DNA of 54,369 bases from positions 1-54,369 of the forward strand of contig CAIOTH010000007.1 of the NCBI GenBank assembly GCA_903861145.1. Reading direction: 5' to 3'. Below the pieces are notes generated by a model, which did no database searches, was not told the DNA's origin, and was given only the letters and a program-made list of their open reading frames with translations. A program made the translations under genes and the position numbers. Position 1 is the first letter of the stretch. Every line of letters starts with the position of its first letter. Shown in pieces: positions 8,842-17,406 of the stretch. Origin of the DNA: an uncultured Bacteroidota bacterium (GTDB lineage Bacteria; Bacteroidota; Bacteroidia; Chitinophagales; LD1).

Positions 8842-9783
8842 ATGGGATCATTCTTCCTTATTGGAGTTGTAGCTTTTGCAGCTATTGTATTTTTTTCGTC
8901 GTTTGTGGTGGTGCAACAGGGTAATGTTGCTGTAATAACTTCGTTTGGTAAATACCGGCGAATTATGTTTCCGGGCTTAAATTTTAAGTTGCCAATTGTT
9001 GAAATGGTTGCTAAAACAATTTCAATTCAAAACCGCTCGGTTGAGTTGGAGTTTCAGGCTATAACGGTTGACCAGGCTAATGTTTACTTTAAGTCGATGT
9101 TGCTTTATTCGGTATTGAACCAGGAAGAGCAAACGCTAAAAGATGTAGCTTTTAAGTTTATTGATACAGCCAGCCTTATGCAGGCTTTAACCAGAACGAT
9201 TGAAGGTTCAATCCGTTCGTTTGTGGCTACTAAAAAGCAGGCTGAAATATTGTTGCTTAGAAAAGAAATTATTGAGTTTGTAAAAGAGCAATTAGACAAG
9301 CAGTTAGAATCGTGGGGTTACCACTTACAGGATTTGCAGTTAAACGATATTACGTTTGACGATGACATTATGAAGAGCATGAGCCGCGTTGTAGCCAGTA
9401 ATAACCTGAAGGCTGCCGCCGAGAATGAAGGCCAGGCTTTGCTGATTACTAAAACCAAGGCTGCCGAGGCAGAAGGCAATGCCATTAAAATATCGGCAGA
9501 GGCTGAAAAAATTGCCGCGCAATTACGCGGACAGGGTGTAGCACTTTTTAGAGAAGAAGTGGCAAGGGGTATGAGTGCAGCTGCTAAAGAAATGGAAGGC
9601 GCTAACCTTAATACCACCATGATTATGTTTAGTATGTGGACAGAATCCATTAAGCAGTTTTCGGAGCAGCCTAAGGGGAATGTTATATTTTTAGATGGTT
9701 CGCCTGAGGGGATGCAGCGCACGTTTAAGCAGATGATGGCGCTTAACCAGTTGGATCAAAATGCCGCTGAAGGAAAAATCTAG
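8842..9783 (+). CDS. SPFH/Band 7 domain membrane protein
   Basis: 313 residues. One N-terminal membrane segment (about 3-25) is followed by the SPFH/Band 7 domain (about 26-210; VVVQQGNVAVITSFGKYRRIMFPGLNFKLP at its start contains the usual GLNFK/LP block) and a C-terminal Ala/Glu-rich helix (about 190-250, EAEGNAIKISAEAEKIAAQ). This is the stomatin/HIR-like layout; such proteins oligomerise on membranes and organise microdomains or regulate proteases. No NfeD or protease partner is adjacent, so a specific role cannot be given. It ends 6 bp from the convergent gene. Confidence 0.85.
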   Translation: MGSFFLIGVVAFAAIVFFSSFVVVQQGNVAVITSFGKYRRIMFPGLNFKLPIVEMVAKTISIQNRSVELEFQAITVDQANVYFKSMLLYSVLNQEEQTLKDVAFKFIDTASLMQALTRTIEGSIRSFVATKKQAEILLLRKEIIEFVKEQLDKQLESWGYHLQDLQLNDITFDDDIMKSMSRVVASNNLKAAAENEGQALLITKTKAAEAEGNAIKISAEAEKIAAQLRGQGVALFREEVARGMSAAAKEMEGANLNTTMIMFSMWTESIKQFSEQPKGNVIFLDGSPEGMQRTFKQMMALNQLDQNAAEGKI

Positions 9784-9789
9784 TTACTT

Positions 9790-10602
9790 CTAAAATAAAT
9801 CCAGTGGTTGTGGCTGAGGGGTTTTGCAATCGACCTCAAAACCAATTTCGTAGCAGTTAAGGTGCCTAATCTTATCATAAACGTTATTGATAATAATAAA
9901 CCTGCGGCCGGGTTTGCGGCAATAGCCGATATAAATATTGTGGTCGGCTACATAGCATTGGTTATTGCTAATAAAGTTAAGGTTGTGTTGCGTTTCTTCG
10001 GACGAAAATGATTGCATCGGAATTACGTAGGTCAATAACCTTTTCTGCAACGCAGGGTTGCACACTTCGCAAGTGTCAAAATTAAAGAGGCCCAACTTAA
10101 CACTATCTACGTAAACGTAAACTTTGGCTAAACCAGTCGTGTCGGAAACTATAAGGCCCAGGCTGTCGTTATCGGCGGTTACGTACCCATTAAAATCGCC
10201 CTTTGCGCCAGACTTTTTTAGGAATACATTTTTGGGCAAAAGGTCAATAACCTCTTTATGCAGCTTATCGCTGGTTTCGGCTTCAATCTTTTTATTAAGG
10301 CCATCGAGCACAAAATGAGCAACGATTAAAAAAACCATTGTAACCGGGATTACCGAGGCGGTAGCCCAAACTATAAATTTGCCTATTGCCGGTTTGGGAC
10401 TGGCAAGCAAAAATATAACTCCAATGATCAGGCCTAACATTATCTCGGCTAAAATGGCCAGAGAGGCGCTAACAAAGTTGCTTGCCGAGCCTTCTAATTG
10501 CGCAAAAGTATGTGCATTCCACCCAGCAAAGTGCTTGATAAGGCTAAAGCCCATGATAAACAAGAGGTAATAAACGACTAAATATGGAGCGTTTTTCATC
10601 AT
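9790..10602 (-). CDS. Hypothetical membrane protein with three N-terminal TM segments
   Basis: 270 residues. Hydrophobic segments lie at about residues 5-24, 42-67 and 77-99. The C-terminal part (about 100-270) is soluble and contains four cysteines in pairs (CEVCN, NQCYVADHN, YIGYCRK, HLNCYEIGFEVDCKT). The topology would place it on one side of the inner membrane, perhaps in the periplasm. I do not recognise the family. Two adjacent ATGs (10602 and 10599) are equally possible starts. It is convergent with the SPFH gene and divergent from the phosphatase gene. Confidence 0.7.
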   Translation of the reverse strand: MMKNAPYLVVYYLLFIMGFSLIKHFAGWNAHTFAQLEGSASNFVSASLAILAEIMLGLIIGVIFLLASPKPAIGKFIVWATASVIPVTMVFLIVAHFVLDGLNKKIEAETSDKLHKEVIDLLPKNVFLKKSGAKGDFNGYVTADNDSLGLIVSDTTGLAKVYVYVDSVKLGLFNFDTCEVCNPALQKRLLTYVIPMQSFSSEETQHNLNFISNNQCYVADHNIYIGYCRKPGRRFIIINNVYDKIRHLNCYEIGFEVDCKTPQPQPLDLF

Positions 10603-10736
10603 AAAATCCGTGGCCTTTAAATATTTCTATTGCCGAAATTACAATAGCAATTGATTTCGCTCTTAAAATTTACATTTATATCTTTGATTAAGGGCCGTTA
10701 GGGGCAGAAAACATTTCCATTTAAAAGCAAGTAAGC

Positions 10737-11231
10737 GTGAAACGCACGTTAATATTAATAAGGCATACCAAGTCAAACTGGGGCGATTTTTCGGAACCGG
10801 ATTTTGACCGGCCTATTAAAAAGGACCGGATTGATGATGCCAAAAATATGGCTGTAAAGCTTAAGGAGTTAGGGGTTGAACCCGACCTTATTATTTGCAG
10901 CCCGGCTAAACGCACCCGGCAAACGGTTGAGTATTTTTGTGATAAGTTGAAATACGACTACGATAAAATCCAATTTGACAAAAGGATTTATGAATCGACG
11001 GCCGAGGATGTTTTAGGTGTTGTGCGCGAAACTGACCCGGGCATTAAAACACTGGTTGTAGTTGGCCACAACCCGTCGCTTACCCATTTAGCCAATATGT
11101 TTGCTGAAAACAGCATAGACGAAGTGCCCACTACAGGGGTAGTTTGGTTAGAATTTGCCATAAAAAGTTGGGAAATATACAGGCTAACCCCATGCAAACT
11201 AAAGGCGTTTTTGACCCCAAAAACAATTTAG
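10737..11231 (+). CDS. sixA: SixA-like histidine phosphatase
   Basis: 164 residues, starting with GTG at 10737. It belongs to the histidine phosphatase (phosphoglycerate-mutase-like) superfamily: the catalytic RHTKS motif (His10) is at the N-terminus and the second catalytic His is in VVVGHNPSLTH. The length and RHT/GHNPS arrangement fit the SixA group, which removes phosphate from phosphohistidine proteins in E. coli. In Bacteroidota such genes occur next to polyphosphate kinase, as here (ppk1 begins 280 bp downstream), so a link to polyphosphate metabolism is plausible but unproven. The true substrate is unknown. Confidence 0.85.
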   Translation: MKRTLILIRHTKSNWGDFSEPDFDRPIKKDRIDDAKNMAVKLKELGVEPDLIICSPAKRTRQTVEYFCDKLKYDYDKIQFDKRIYESTAEDVLGVVRETDPGIKTLVVVGHNPSLTHLANMFAENSIDEVPTTGVVWLEFAIKSWEIYRLTPCKLKAFLTPKTI

Positions 11232-11270
11232 CGCCAGCCCTACCGTTAAATAAACGTTATACATGTAGTT

Positions 11271-11399
11271 ATGAGAGCATTGAGGTGGGTGTTCATTTTA
11301 GGCGTTACCATGGCCATTTTTGCCGAGACCAGTTGCAGCACCAAAAAGGACTGCCGGGGTCATATTAAACACAAATTACCCAACGGTATTTGGATTTAA
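11271..11399 (+). CDS. Small possible lipoprotein between sixA and ppk1
   Basis: A 42-residue frame starts with ATG and has a hydrophobic N-terminal stretch (WVFILGVTMAIFA) followed by Cys22 in AETSCSTKKDC, then a short basic tail ending in KHKLPNGIWI. It resembles very small lipoproteins of Bacteroidota, although the Glu at -3 of the lipobox is unfavourable. It is in the gap between sixA and ppk1 on the same strand, 39 bp after sixA. Coding is likely but not certain; function unknown. Confidence 0.5.
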   Translation: MRALRWVFILGVTMAIFAETSCSTKKDCRGHIKHKLPNGIWI

Positions 11400-11510
11400 T
11401 TCAAGGTTAAATAATTGTTACCACGGCGTAAACAATACATATTTTCGGTTATATTCGGCACTTACCAGATTAGCCCCTTTTTGGGACTTAGCGAGGAAGA
11501 TACAGAGGTT

Positions 11511-13583
11511 ATGTCGAAGAACGGAAAATTTATTAACAGAGAAATAAGCTGGTTATCGTTTAACGAGCGGGTTTTACAGGAAGCCTCAGATTCGAATGTA
11601 CCGGTAATTGAGCGCCTTCGCTTTTTGGGTATTTTCTCAAATAACCTGGATGAGTTTTTCAGGGTGCGAATTGCCACTTTAAAACGATTACTGGTACTAG
11701 GGAAGAGAGCCAAAGAAAATATCCATTTTAAGCCCAAAAAGGTTTTAGAGGAAGTTCAGGTTACGGTTTTGGAGCAAACCAAAATGTTTGAGGAGATTTA
11801 CCGGGATGTGCAGGAAGAACTACGCCATCAAAACATATTTATTATTGACGAGGGCCACCTGAACGTGCAACAGGGTGAATTTGTAAAAAACTACTTTAAC
11901 GAAAATGTGCGACCAGCCCTGGTGCCTATTATGCTTACGCAGGTTAAGAGTTTTCCCTACCTAAAAGATAAGGCCATTTACCTGGCTATTAAGCTTTCGG
12001 TTGATAGAAAGCCGCGTTCTACGCAATATGCACTGGTAGAAATTCCGAGTGGCGTTGGCGGGCGGTTTATCATTCTTCCTTCGGAAAAAGGTAAGCAGTG
12101 CATTATTCTATTGGACGATATTATCCGCTACAACTTACCGGAAGTATTTGCCATGTTCGGGTTTAACCAAATTGAGGGATTTACTATTAAGATTACGCGT
12201 GACGCCGAGCTGGATATTGATAACGATATTCAGCAAAGTTTTATTGATAAAATATCGAAGAGTGTAAAGGCAAGATCAAAAGGAAACCCGGTAAGGTTTG
12301 TTTATGACAGCGCAATACCCAAGGACCTACTTGATTTTATTAAGCTGAAAATGAAGCTGAATAAACTTGACAACCTTACGCCTGGAGGCAGGTATCACAA
12401 CTTTAAGGATTTTATTCAGTTTCCGAACGTAGGCGCATCGAACCTGGTTTATCAAAAAATAAAACCGATTGGTAGCAAGGTTCTTCTACCCAACCAAAGT
12501 TACTTTGAGGTATTGAAGAAGCAGGACGTGATGTTGCATTACCCCTACCAAAGTTTTTCGCAATTTATTGACCTGTTACGCGAAGCCGCCATTGACCCGA
12601 ACGTTAAGGTGATTAAGATTACTTTATACCGGGTTGCCAAGACCTCGATGGTAATTAACGCATTGGTAAATGCAGCACGAAACGGAAAGCAGGTTATTGC
12701 ACTACTTGAGTTACAGGCGCGTTTTGACGAGGAAGCCAACATTAACTGGGCCAAGCGATTGCAGGACGAGGGTATACACGTTATTTATGGTGTACCAGGA
12801 CTGAAGGTACACTCTAAACTTTGCCTCATTACCAGAATAGAAAATGGCAGGCAACAACTTTACGCCAATGTAACAACGGGTAATTATAATGAGTTGACTT
12901 CGAATATTTATTGTGATGATTCGCTATTAACCAGCGACCCAAAAATTACGAAGGAAGTAGAATATATTTTTGAGTTTTTTGAGAAGAACTACAAGGTGCA
13001 TACCTATAAGCACCTGATACTATCACCACACTCAACGCGCAAAAAGCTGATGAAGCTGATTGAGAATGAAATAGATTTTGCCAAGGCTGGCAAGAAGGCA
13101 GAGATATTTTTAAAAATGAATAGCCTGGTTGATGAAGAAATGATTTCGTGTTTGTATGCTGCCAGTAAAGCGGGCGTGGATATCAAAATTATTATCCGCG
13201 GCATGTGCGCACTAATACCCGGTGTTTTGGGCCTGAGTGAAAATATTGAGGTAATAAGTATAATTGATAAATTCCTTGAACACTCCCGCGTTTTTATTTT
13301 CAAAAATGGTGGCGACGACCTTTACTACATTTCATCGGCAGATTGGATGGCTCGAAACCTTGATTCGCGGATTGAAGTAACCTGCCCGATTTATAGTAAG
13401 AAAATCCAAAAGGAATTAAAGGATTTGCTGGATATACAATGGACTGATAACGTAAAAGCGCGGGTTGTAGACGAGATGCAGAAGAACCAGCATAAAGCCA
13501 TTGCCTTTAATCAAAAAAAGGTGAGGGCGCAGGATGCCATTTATGAATACTTGAAGGCTGCTAATGGCAAGGACTCAAAGTAA
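11511..13583 (+). CDS. ppk1: Polyphosphate kinase 1
   Basis: 690 residues from the ATG at 11511 (MSKNGKFINREISWLSFNERVL), the usual PPK1 start; a longer frame opens with TTG at 11415 but adds 32 unrelated residues. PPK1 reversibly transfers the ATP gamma-phosphate to polyphosphate. N, head, C1 and C2 domains are all present at normal length. The phosphorylated catalytic His is His434 in LKVHSKLCLI and the second conserved His is His591 in LEHSRVFIF, matching E. coli His435 and His592. The neighbours sixA-like and ppx make this a polyphosphate group. Confidence 0.97.
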   Translation: MSKNGKFINREISWLSFNERVLQEASDSNVPVIERLRFLGIFSNNLDEFFRVRIATLKRLLVLGKRAKENIHFKPKKVLEEVQVTVLEQTKMFEEIYRDVQEELRHQNIFIIDEGHLNVQQGEFVKNYFNENVRPALVPIMLTQVKSFPYLKDKAIYLAIKLSVDRKPRSTQYALVEIPSGVGGRFIILPSEKGKQCIILLDDIIRYNLPEVFAMFGFNQIEGFTIKITRDAELDIDNDIQQSFIDKISKSVKARSKGNPVRFVYDSAIPKDLLDFIKLKMKLNKLDNLTPGGRYHNFKDFIQFPNVGASNLVYQKIKPIGSKVLLPNQSYFEVLKKQDVMLHYPYQSFSQFIDLLREAAIDPNVKVIKITLYRVAKTSMVINALVNAARNGKQVIALLELQARFDEEANINWAKRLQDEGIHVIYGVPGLKVHSKLCLITRIENGRQQLYANVTTGNYNELTSNIYCDDSLLTSDPKITKEVEYIFEFFEKNYKVHTYKHLILSPHSTRKKLMKLIENEIDFAKAGKKAEIFLKMNSLVDEEMISCLYAASKAGVDIKIIIRGMCALIPGVLGLSENIEVISIIDKFLEHSRVFIFKNGGDDLYYISSADWMARNLDSRIEVTCPIYSKKIQKELKDLLDIQWTDNVKARVVDEMQKNQHKAIAFNQKKVRAQDAIYEYLKAANGKDSK

Positions 13584-13718
13584 TGTGGTAGTGCATTGCC
13601 TAACCATGGATGAGTCTTGTTAATCTCACTTTGAGCCCTTCCCGTCCACAATTTTTGGTTGAAAACTTGCTTAGCAAGTATGGGTATAGCCATTTAATTT
13701 TCGGAAAATTTCAGCACA

Positions 13719-14624
13719 TTGGAAATCCGCAAATTTGCAGCTGTCGATATTGGCTCTAACTCAGTAAGGCTGCTTATTGCCAACGTGTTGATGAATGGTG
13801 AGGAACCACTGTTCAAAAAAAGCTCGCTGATACGGGTGCCGGTACGTTTAGGTGTAAACGCCTTTACCGATCACAAAATTCCTGAGGTTTCTATTGTGCA
13901 TTTGGAGGAAACCATGTTGGCTTTTAGATACCTGATGAAGGCCAATGATGTAATACATTATAAAGGTTGTGCCACATCGGCAATGCGTGAGGCGATAAAC
14001 GGCCCCCGCATTATTAAGCGCATTAAGGAAAAAACCGGTTTAAACATTGACCTTATTTCAGGGAATATTGAAGCGGATTTAATATTTAACAGCCAAAGCG
14101 CCTCGCTGGGGAAAATACAGGAGAATTGTTTGTTTGTAGATGTTGGCGGCGGCAGTACTGAGGTAACAGTATTTTCGAAAGGAAAACCGGTTTCGGCCAA
14201 ATCTTTCCCCATAGGCACCATTCGTATTTTGCAAAACCAGGTTGATAAAGAAGCCTGGAAAAAAATGAAGGATTGGGTTAAGAACAAGGCCGAAGGGTTG
14301 AAGGATTTTTCGATGATTGGCTCAGGAGGTAACATTAACCGCATTGCTAAACTGGCACAGTTAAAACCGGGCAAGTCGCTTGCCGTTGAAAAACTGATTG
14401 CCATAGTGCAAATGATGCGCGAGCATACTTATGAAGAGCGCTTAAAACTATACGACTTAAATCCGGACAGGGCAGACGTTATTGTACCTGCAGGCGATAT
14501 TTTCATTACCATGATGAAATGGATAGATGCCGATAAAATATACGTACCCAAAATTGGCCTTGGTGACGGCATTGTTCGCGAAGCTTATAAAGAATATTTG
14601 AACGGAAAGAAGAGTACGTTTTAA
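13719..14624 (+). CDS. ppx: Exopolyphosphatase/GppA-family phosphatase
   Basis: 301 residues. It releases phosphate from polyphosphate ends or hydrolyses pppGpp. The ASKHA-fold N-terminus VDIGSNSVRLL (residues 9-19) is the phosphate-1 motif, Glu118 in SGNIEAD is the likely catalytic base, and DVGGGSTEV is phosphate-2. The start must be TTG at 13719, because the first ATG lies within the conserved core. At about 300 residues it is the short form without the C-terminal HD domain. It lies 135 bp after ppk1, so the two opposing activities are encoded together. Ppx and GppA activities cannot be separated from sequence. Confidence 0.9.
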   Translation: MEIRKFAAVDIGSNSVRLLIANVLMNGEEPLFKKSSLIRVPVRLGVNAFTDHKIPEVSIVHLEETMLAFRYLMKANDVIHYKGCATSAMREAINGPRIIKRIKEKTGLNIDLISGNIEADLIFNSQSASLGKIQENCLFVDVGGGSTEVTVFSKGKPVSAKSFPIGTIRILQNQVDKEAWKKMKDWVKNKAEGLKDFSMIGSGGNINRIAKLAQLKPGKSLAVEKLIAIVQMMREHTYEERLKLYDLNPDRADVIVPAGDIFITMMKWIDADKIYVPKIGLGDGIVREAYKEYLNGKKSTF

Positions 14625-14629
14625 ATACA

Positions 14630-14662
14630 TTTTTACCGCAAAGAGCGCAAAGAACACAAAGG
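14630..14662 (+). repeat. Dispersed CACAAAGG-type intergenic repeat, copy 1
   Basis: TTTTTACCGCAAAGAGCGCAAAG followed by AACACAAAGG shows the 7-10 bp spaced CAAAG units that recur in seven other gaps of this window. Confidence 0.7.
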
Positions 14663-14896
14663 AAATAGCGGAATAACGAACACCGAATATTGAATAATGA
14701 AGTAATTACCGCAGAATAGATGAGTTGTCACGCGACGTTGCTGGAGCGTAGCAGTTTTGCCTGTTTGGCTTAATTTATTATTATTTTCAATATATTACTT
14801 GCAAGAGAATTGTATAGAACTTACATAAATGGTTTACACCTGCATTTTTTGTAATAAGTTGAAAATCAATAAATAGCGTGTCTTTTTAACAAACCG

Positions 14897-14927
14897 ATGG
14901 TTTACAGTTTGCAAAAATGTAAACCAT
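14897..14927. repeat. Inverted repeat between ppx and lptF/G
   Basis: ATGGTTTACA (14897-14906) and TGTAAACCAT (14918-14927) form perfect 10-bp arms with an 11-bp spacer. It lies 35 bp beyond the lptF/G stop and could end either convergent transcript, though neither side has a clear T-run. Confidence 0.5.
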
Positions 14928-14961
14928 GCTGACGCGATTAAAATTGCAAGGAAATACGACC

Positions 14962-16038
14962 CTATTTTGGGGCCTTCTTAATTAAGTAAAAGGCAAGCCC
15001 TGCATAAAGCAGATTAGGTATCCAAACACCTAAAATAGGTGGTAGGGAAGCGTTGGTGGAGAAGGTAATAGTGAACTTCATCATTACTTCATATAAAGCA
15101 CATAAGCCTATGCCAAGCACGATGTGCCATCCAAGCCCCCCCGTTACTTTACGAGAGGCAACACTTACGCCTATGAGGGTAAATATGTATATGCTGAAAG
15201 ATGTTGAGGTTCGGCGGTAGCGTTCAACTTCATAAAACTCTATATCGGGTTGGCCGCTTTTATACATATAGGCAATGTACTCCTTCAACTCAGGCGTGGT
15301 CATTACTTCTTTCTTATTCTCGGCAAAAGTGAAGTCTTCGGGTTTAAAGTTGAACACGGTATCGAGCACAGCACCGCTTGATATTTTATCGCCGGCAGGG
15401 CTTAGCTCGCGAATATAGTAGTTGCTAATGCGCCAATGTTTTGTTGCCTTGTCCCAATCAATTTTATCGGACCTAAGTTTATATACCAGCTTGCCATCGG
15501 CAAACTTGTCGATTGAGAATTTAAAGCCACTACCATCGGTAGGCTTATAGTTCTCGATGTAAATAATAGTACCGGGAGCAATAGTGCGATGAAAATTAAA
15601 CCGCAGCCCCTCGGAAGGTTTACTGACGTAGGTGTTCTCAAACTTAATCCGCTTTTTGTTGGCAAAGGGAACGAAATAGTTGTTACCCAAGTAGAAGGTA
15701 GCCGCCAAAATGGTTGCACCTAACATGTAGGGATAGAGCATGCGATAAAAGCTGGTGCCGCTGTTTAGTATGGCAATAATTTCGGAACGCTCGGCTAGTT
15801 GGGAGGTAAAGAAGATGACTGATACCAGGATGAAAAACGGGCCGATGAGAGAGGTAATATAAATGATGAAATAGATTAAATATTGAGAGAGAACAATGCC
15901 TACACCGGCGTGATTATTAACAAAGGCATCAATCTTCTCTTCAATATCTATTACTATGGTAATACAAAGTAACAACGCCATGATGAACAGGAACGTGCCG
16001 AGGAATTTCCAAAGTATGTAGCGGTCGAGTTTCTTCAT
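14962..16038 (-). CDS. LptF/LptG-family permease
   Basis: 358 residues. YjgP/YjgQ family: three N-terminal membrane segments (about 12-34, 45-75, 96-118), a periplasmic beta-jellyroll (about 125-265) and three C-terminal segments (about 270-355). LptF and LptG form the inner-membrane channel that, with LptB, extracts lipopolysaccharide for export. Bacteroidota often have LptF and LptG homologues at separate loci, and this sequence alone does not tell which it is. It follows tgt by 24 bp on the same strand, a pairing common in the phylum, so the two are probably one operon. Confidence 0.9.
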   Translation of the reverse strand: MKKLDRYILWKFLGTFLFIMALLLCITIVIDIEEKIDAFVNNHAGVGIVLSQYLIYFIIYITSLIGPFFILVSVIFFTSQLAERSEIIAILNSGTSFYRMLYPYMLGATILAATFYLGNNYFVPFANKKRIKFENTYVSKPSEGLRFNFHRTIAPGTIIYIENYKPTDGSGFKFSIDKFADGKLVYKLRSDKIDWDKATKHWRISNYYIRELSPAGDKISSGAVLDTVFNFKPEDFTFAENKKEVMTTPELKEYIAYMYKSGQPDIEFYEVERYRRTSTSFSIYIFTLIGVSVASRKVTGGLGWHIVLGIGLCALYEVMMKFTITFSTNASLPPILGVWIPNLLYAGLAFYLIKKAPK

Positions 16039-16062
16039 TACTGGTGTTGGAAGGCAATATAA

Positions 16063-17193
16063 CTATAACCTTGTCATCAATTTAACCATCATTTCTTTTT
16101 TCCATGCACTAAACGTTCCTTCTTCAATTTTCTTGCGTGCCTGGGCAACTAACCACAAATAGAGGCTTAAATTATTGACGCTGGATATTTGGGCGCCAAG
16201 CATTTCGCCGGTATGTACCAAATGACGCAAAAAGGCTTTTGTGTGGGTGCGCATCAATTCGCAATCACTATCCGCATCAATTGGCGAAAAATCGTTTTTC
16301 CACTTCTCGTTTTTAATATTGATAATGCCCCGGGTGGTAAATAACATGCCGTTGCGGGCATTTCGGGTAGGCATTACGCAATCAAACATATCAATACCAA
16401 GGGCTATCCCTTCTAATATATTACCGGGTGTACCTACACCCATTAAATACCGCGGTTTATCTTTAGGCAAGATATCGCAAACCAGTTCAGTCATTTCATA
16501 CATCTCATCATCGGGTTCGCCAACCGAAAGGCCACCGATGGCGTTGCCCTCCATACCCAACGATGCAACAAACTCAGCCGACTCTTTACGTAACTCTCTA
16601 TAAACACTACCCTGTACAATTGGGAAAAGGGTTTGCCTATAATCGTAAGGACTTTCGGTAGCATTAAATTGCTTAATGCATCTTTCGAGCCACCGGTGAG
16701 TTAGACCGAGGGACTTTTTAGCGTAGCTAAACTCGCAGGGGTAAGGGGTGCATTCGTCAAAAGCCATAATAATGTCGGCCCCTATTTTTCTTTGAATATC
16801 CATTACTCCTTCGGGTGAAAAAAAGTGTTTGGAGCCATCAATATGGCTTCTGAACTCCACTCCTTCCTCTTTTATCTTCCTGATTTTAGCGAGAGAGTGA
16901 ACTTGGAAGCCACCGCTGTCGGTAAGAATGGGCCTATCCCATCCATTAAACTTGTGCAAGCCACCGGCAGCCTGGATAATGCTTGTGCCGGGACGTAAGT
17001 AGAGGTGATAAGTATTGCCCAATATGATTTGGGCGTGAATATCATTTTTTAGTTCCTGCATGTGCACGGCCTTAACCGCACCCAATGTACCCACGGGCAT
17101 AAAAATGGGGGTTTGGATTTTACCGTGGTCGGTAACAATTTCGCCGGTGCGGGCTTTGGTATCCTTATCTTGTGTTAACAGCTTAAATTCCAT
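16063..17193 (-). CDS. tgt: tRNA-guanine transglycosylase with degenerate zinc site
   Basis: 376 residues. Tgt exchanges G34 for preQ1 in GUN-anticodon tRNAs. The active-site DSGGFQ (Asp92), the AFDEC block (about 144-148), the GGLSVGEP loop (220-227) and the nucleophile region DCVMPTRNARNG (Asp271) are intact. The usual CxCxxC...H zinc ligands are largely lost: the aligned positions read Ser309, Cys311, Met314 and Asn340 (FSPIDADSDCELM and SSVNNL). Other Bacteroidota Tgt proteins, as I recall them, also lack these cysteines, so this looks like a lineage trait and not a dead enzyme. It is the first gene of the tgt-lptF/G operon. Confidence 0.95.
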   Translation of the reverse strand: MEFKLLTQDKDTKARTGEIVTDHGKIQTPIFMPVGTLGAVKAVHMQELKNDIHAQIILGNTYHLYLRPGTSIIQAAGGLHKFNGWDRPILTDSGGFQVHSLAKIRKIKEEGVEFRSHIDGSKHFFSPEGVMDIQRKIGADIIMAFDECTPYPCEFSYAKKSLGLTHRWLERCIKQFNATESPYDYRQTLFPIVQGSVYRELRKESAEFVASLGMEGNAIGGLSVGEPDDEMYEMTELVCDILPKDKPRYLMGVGTPGNILEGIALGIDMFDCVMPTRNARNGMLFTTRGIINIKNEKWKNDFSPIDADSDCELMRTHTKAFLRHLVHTGEMLGAQISSVNNLSLYLWLVAQARKKIEEGTFSAWKKEMMVKLMTRL

Positions 17194-17230
17194 ATCAGCG
17201 CGCGAAGATAGGTTTTTGGGAAATACAATT

Positions 17231-17277
17231 AACCACTAAGGCACTAAGTGCACCAAGAATCACTAAGAATGCAAAGG
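17231..17277 (+). repeat. Dispersed CACTAAGG-type intergenic repeat, copy 2
   Basis: AACCACTAAGGCACTAAGTG is followed by CACCAAGAATCACTAAG and GCAAAGG, the same irregular short-unit array as other copies. It lies upstream of tgt. Confidence 0.7.
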
Positions 17278-17406
17278 CAAGAATAAAATAGTTGCCTATT
17301 ATGGGATTCTAAAAATCCTACCTCTTCAGGATTCCTGCCTTCGGTAATATCGAAAGTGCTGAGGGAGCAATTTCTATAGTCAACAAATTTTGATTTTATT
17401 TGAATT

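Larger units (their letters stand above)
14625..14961. other. Gene-free convergent intergenic region
   Basis: No convincing coding frame. It holds a dispersed CAAAG-type repeat at its left end (14630-14662), three copies of the 10-mer ATGGTTTACA (14829-14838, 14897-14906 and, inverted, 14918-14927), and otherwise AT-rich sequence between two convergent genes. Confidence 0.6.

Noticed and set aside
11415-11510. Extended PPK1 N-terminus from TTG
   Set aside because: PPK1 proteins start near NREISWLSFNERVL; the extra 32 residues are unlike the family.
14719-14772. Short ATG frame MSCHATLLERSSFACLA
   Set aside because: Only 17 residues, no conserved feature and no promoter evidence.
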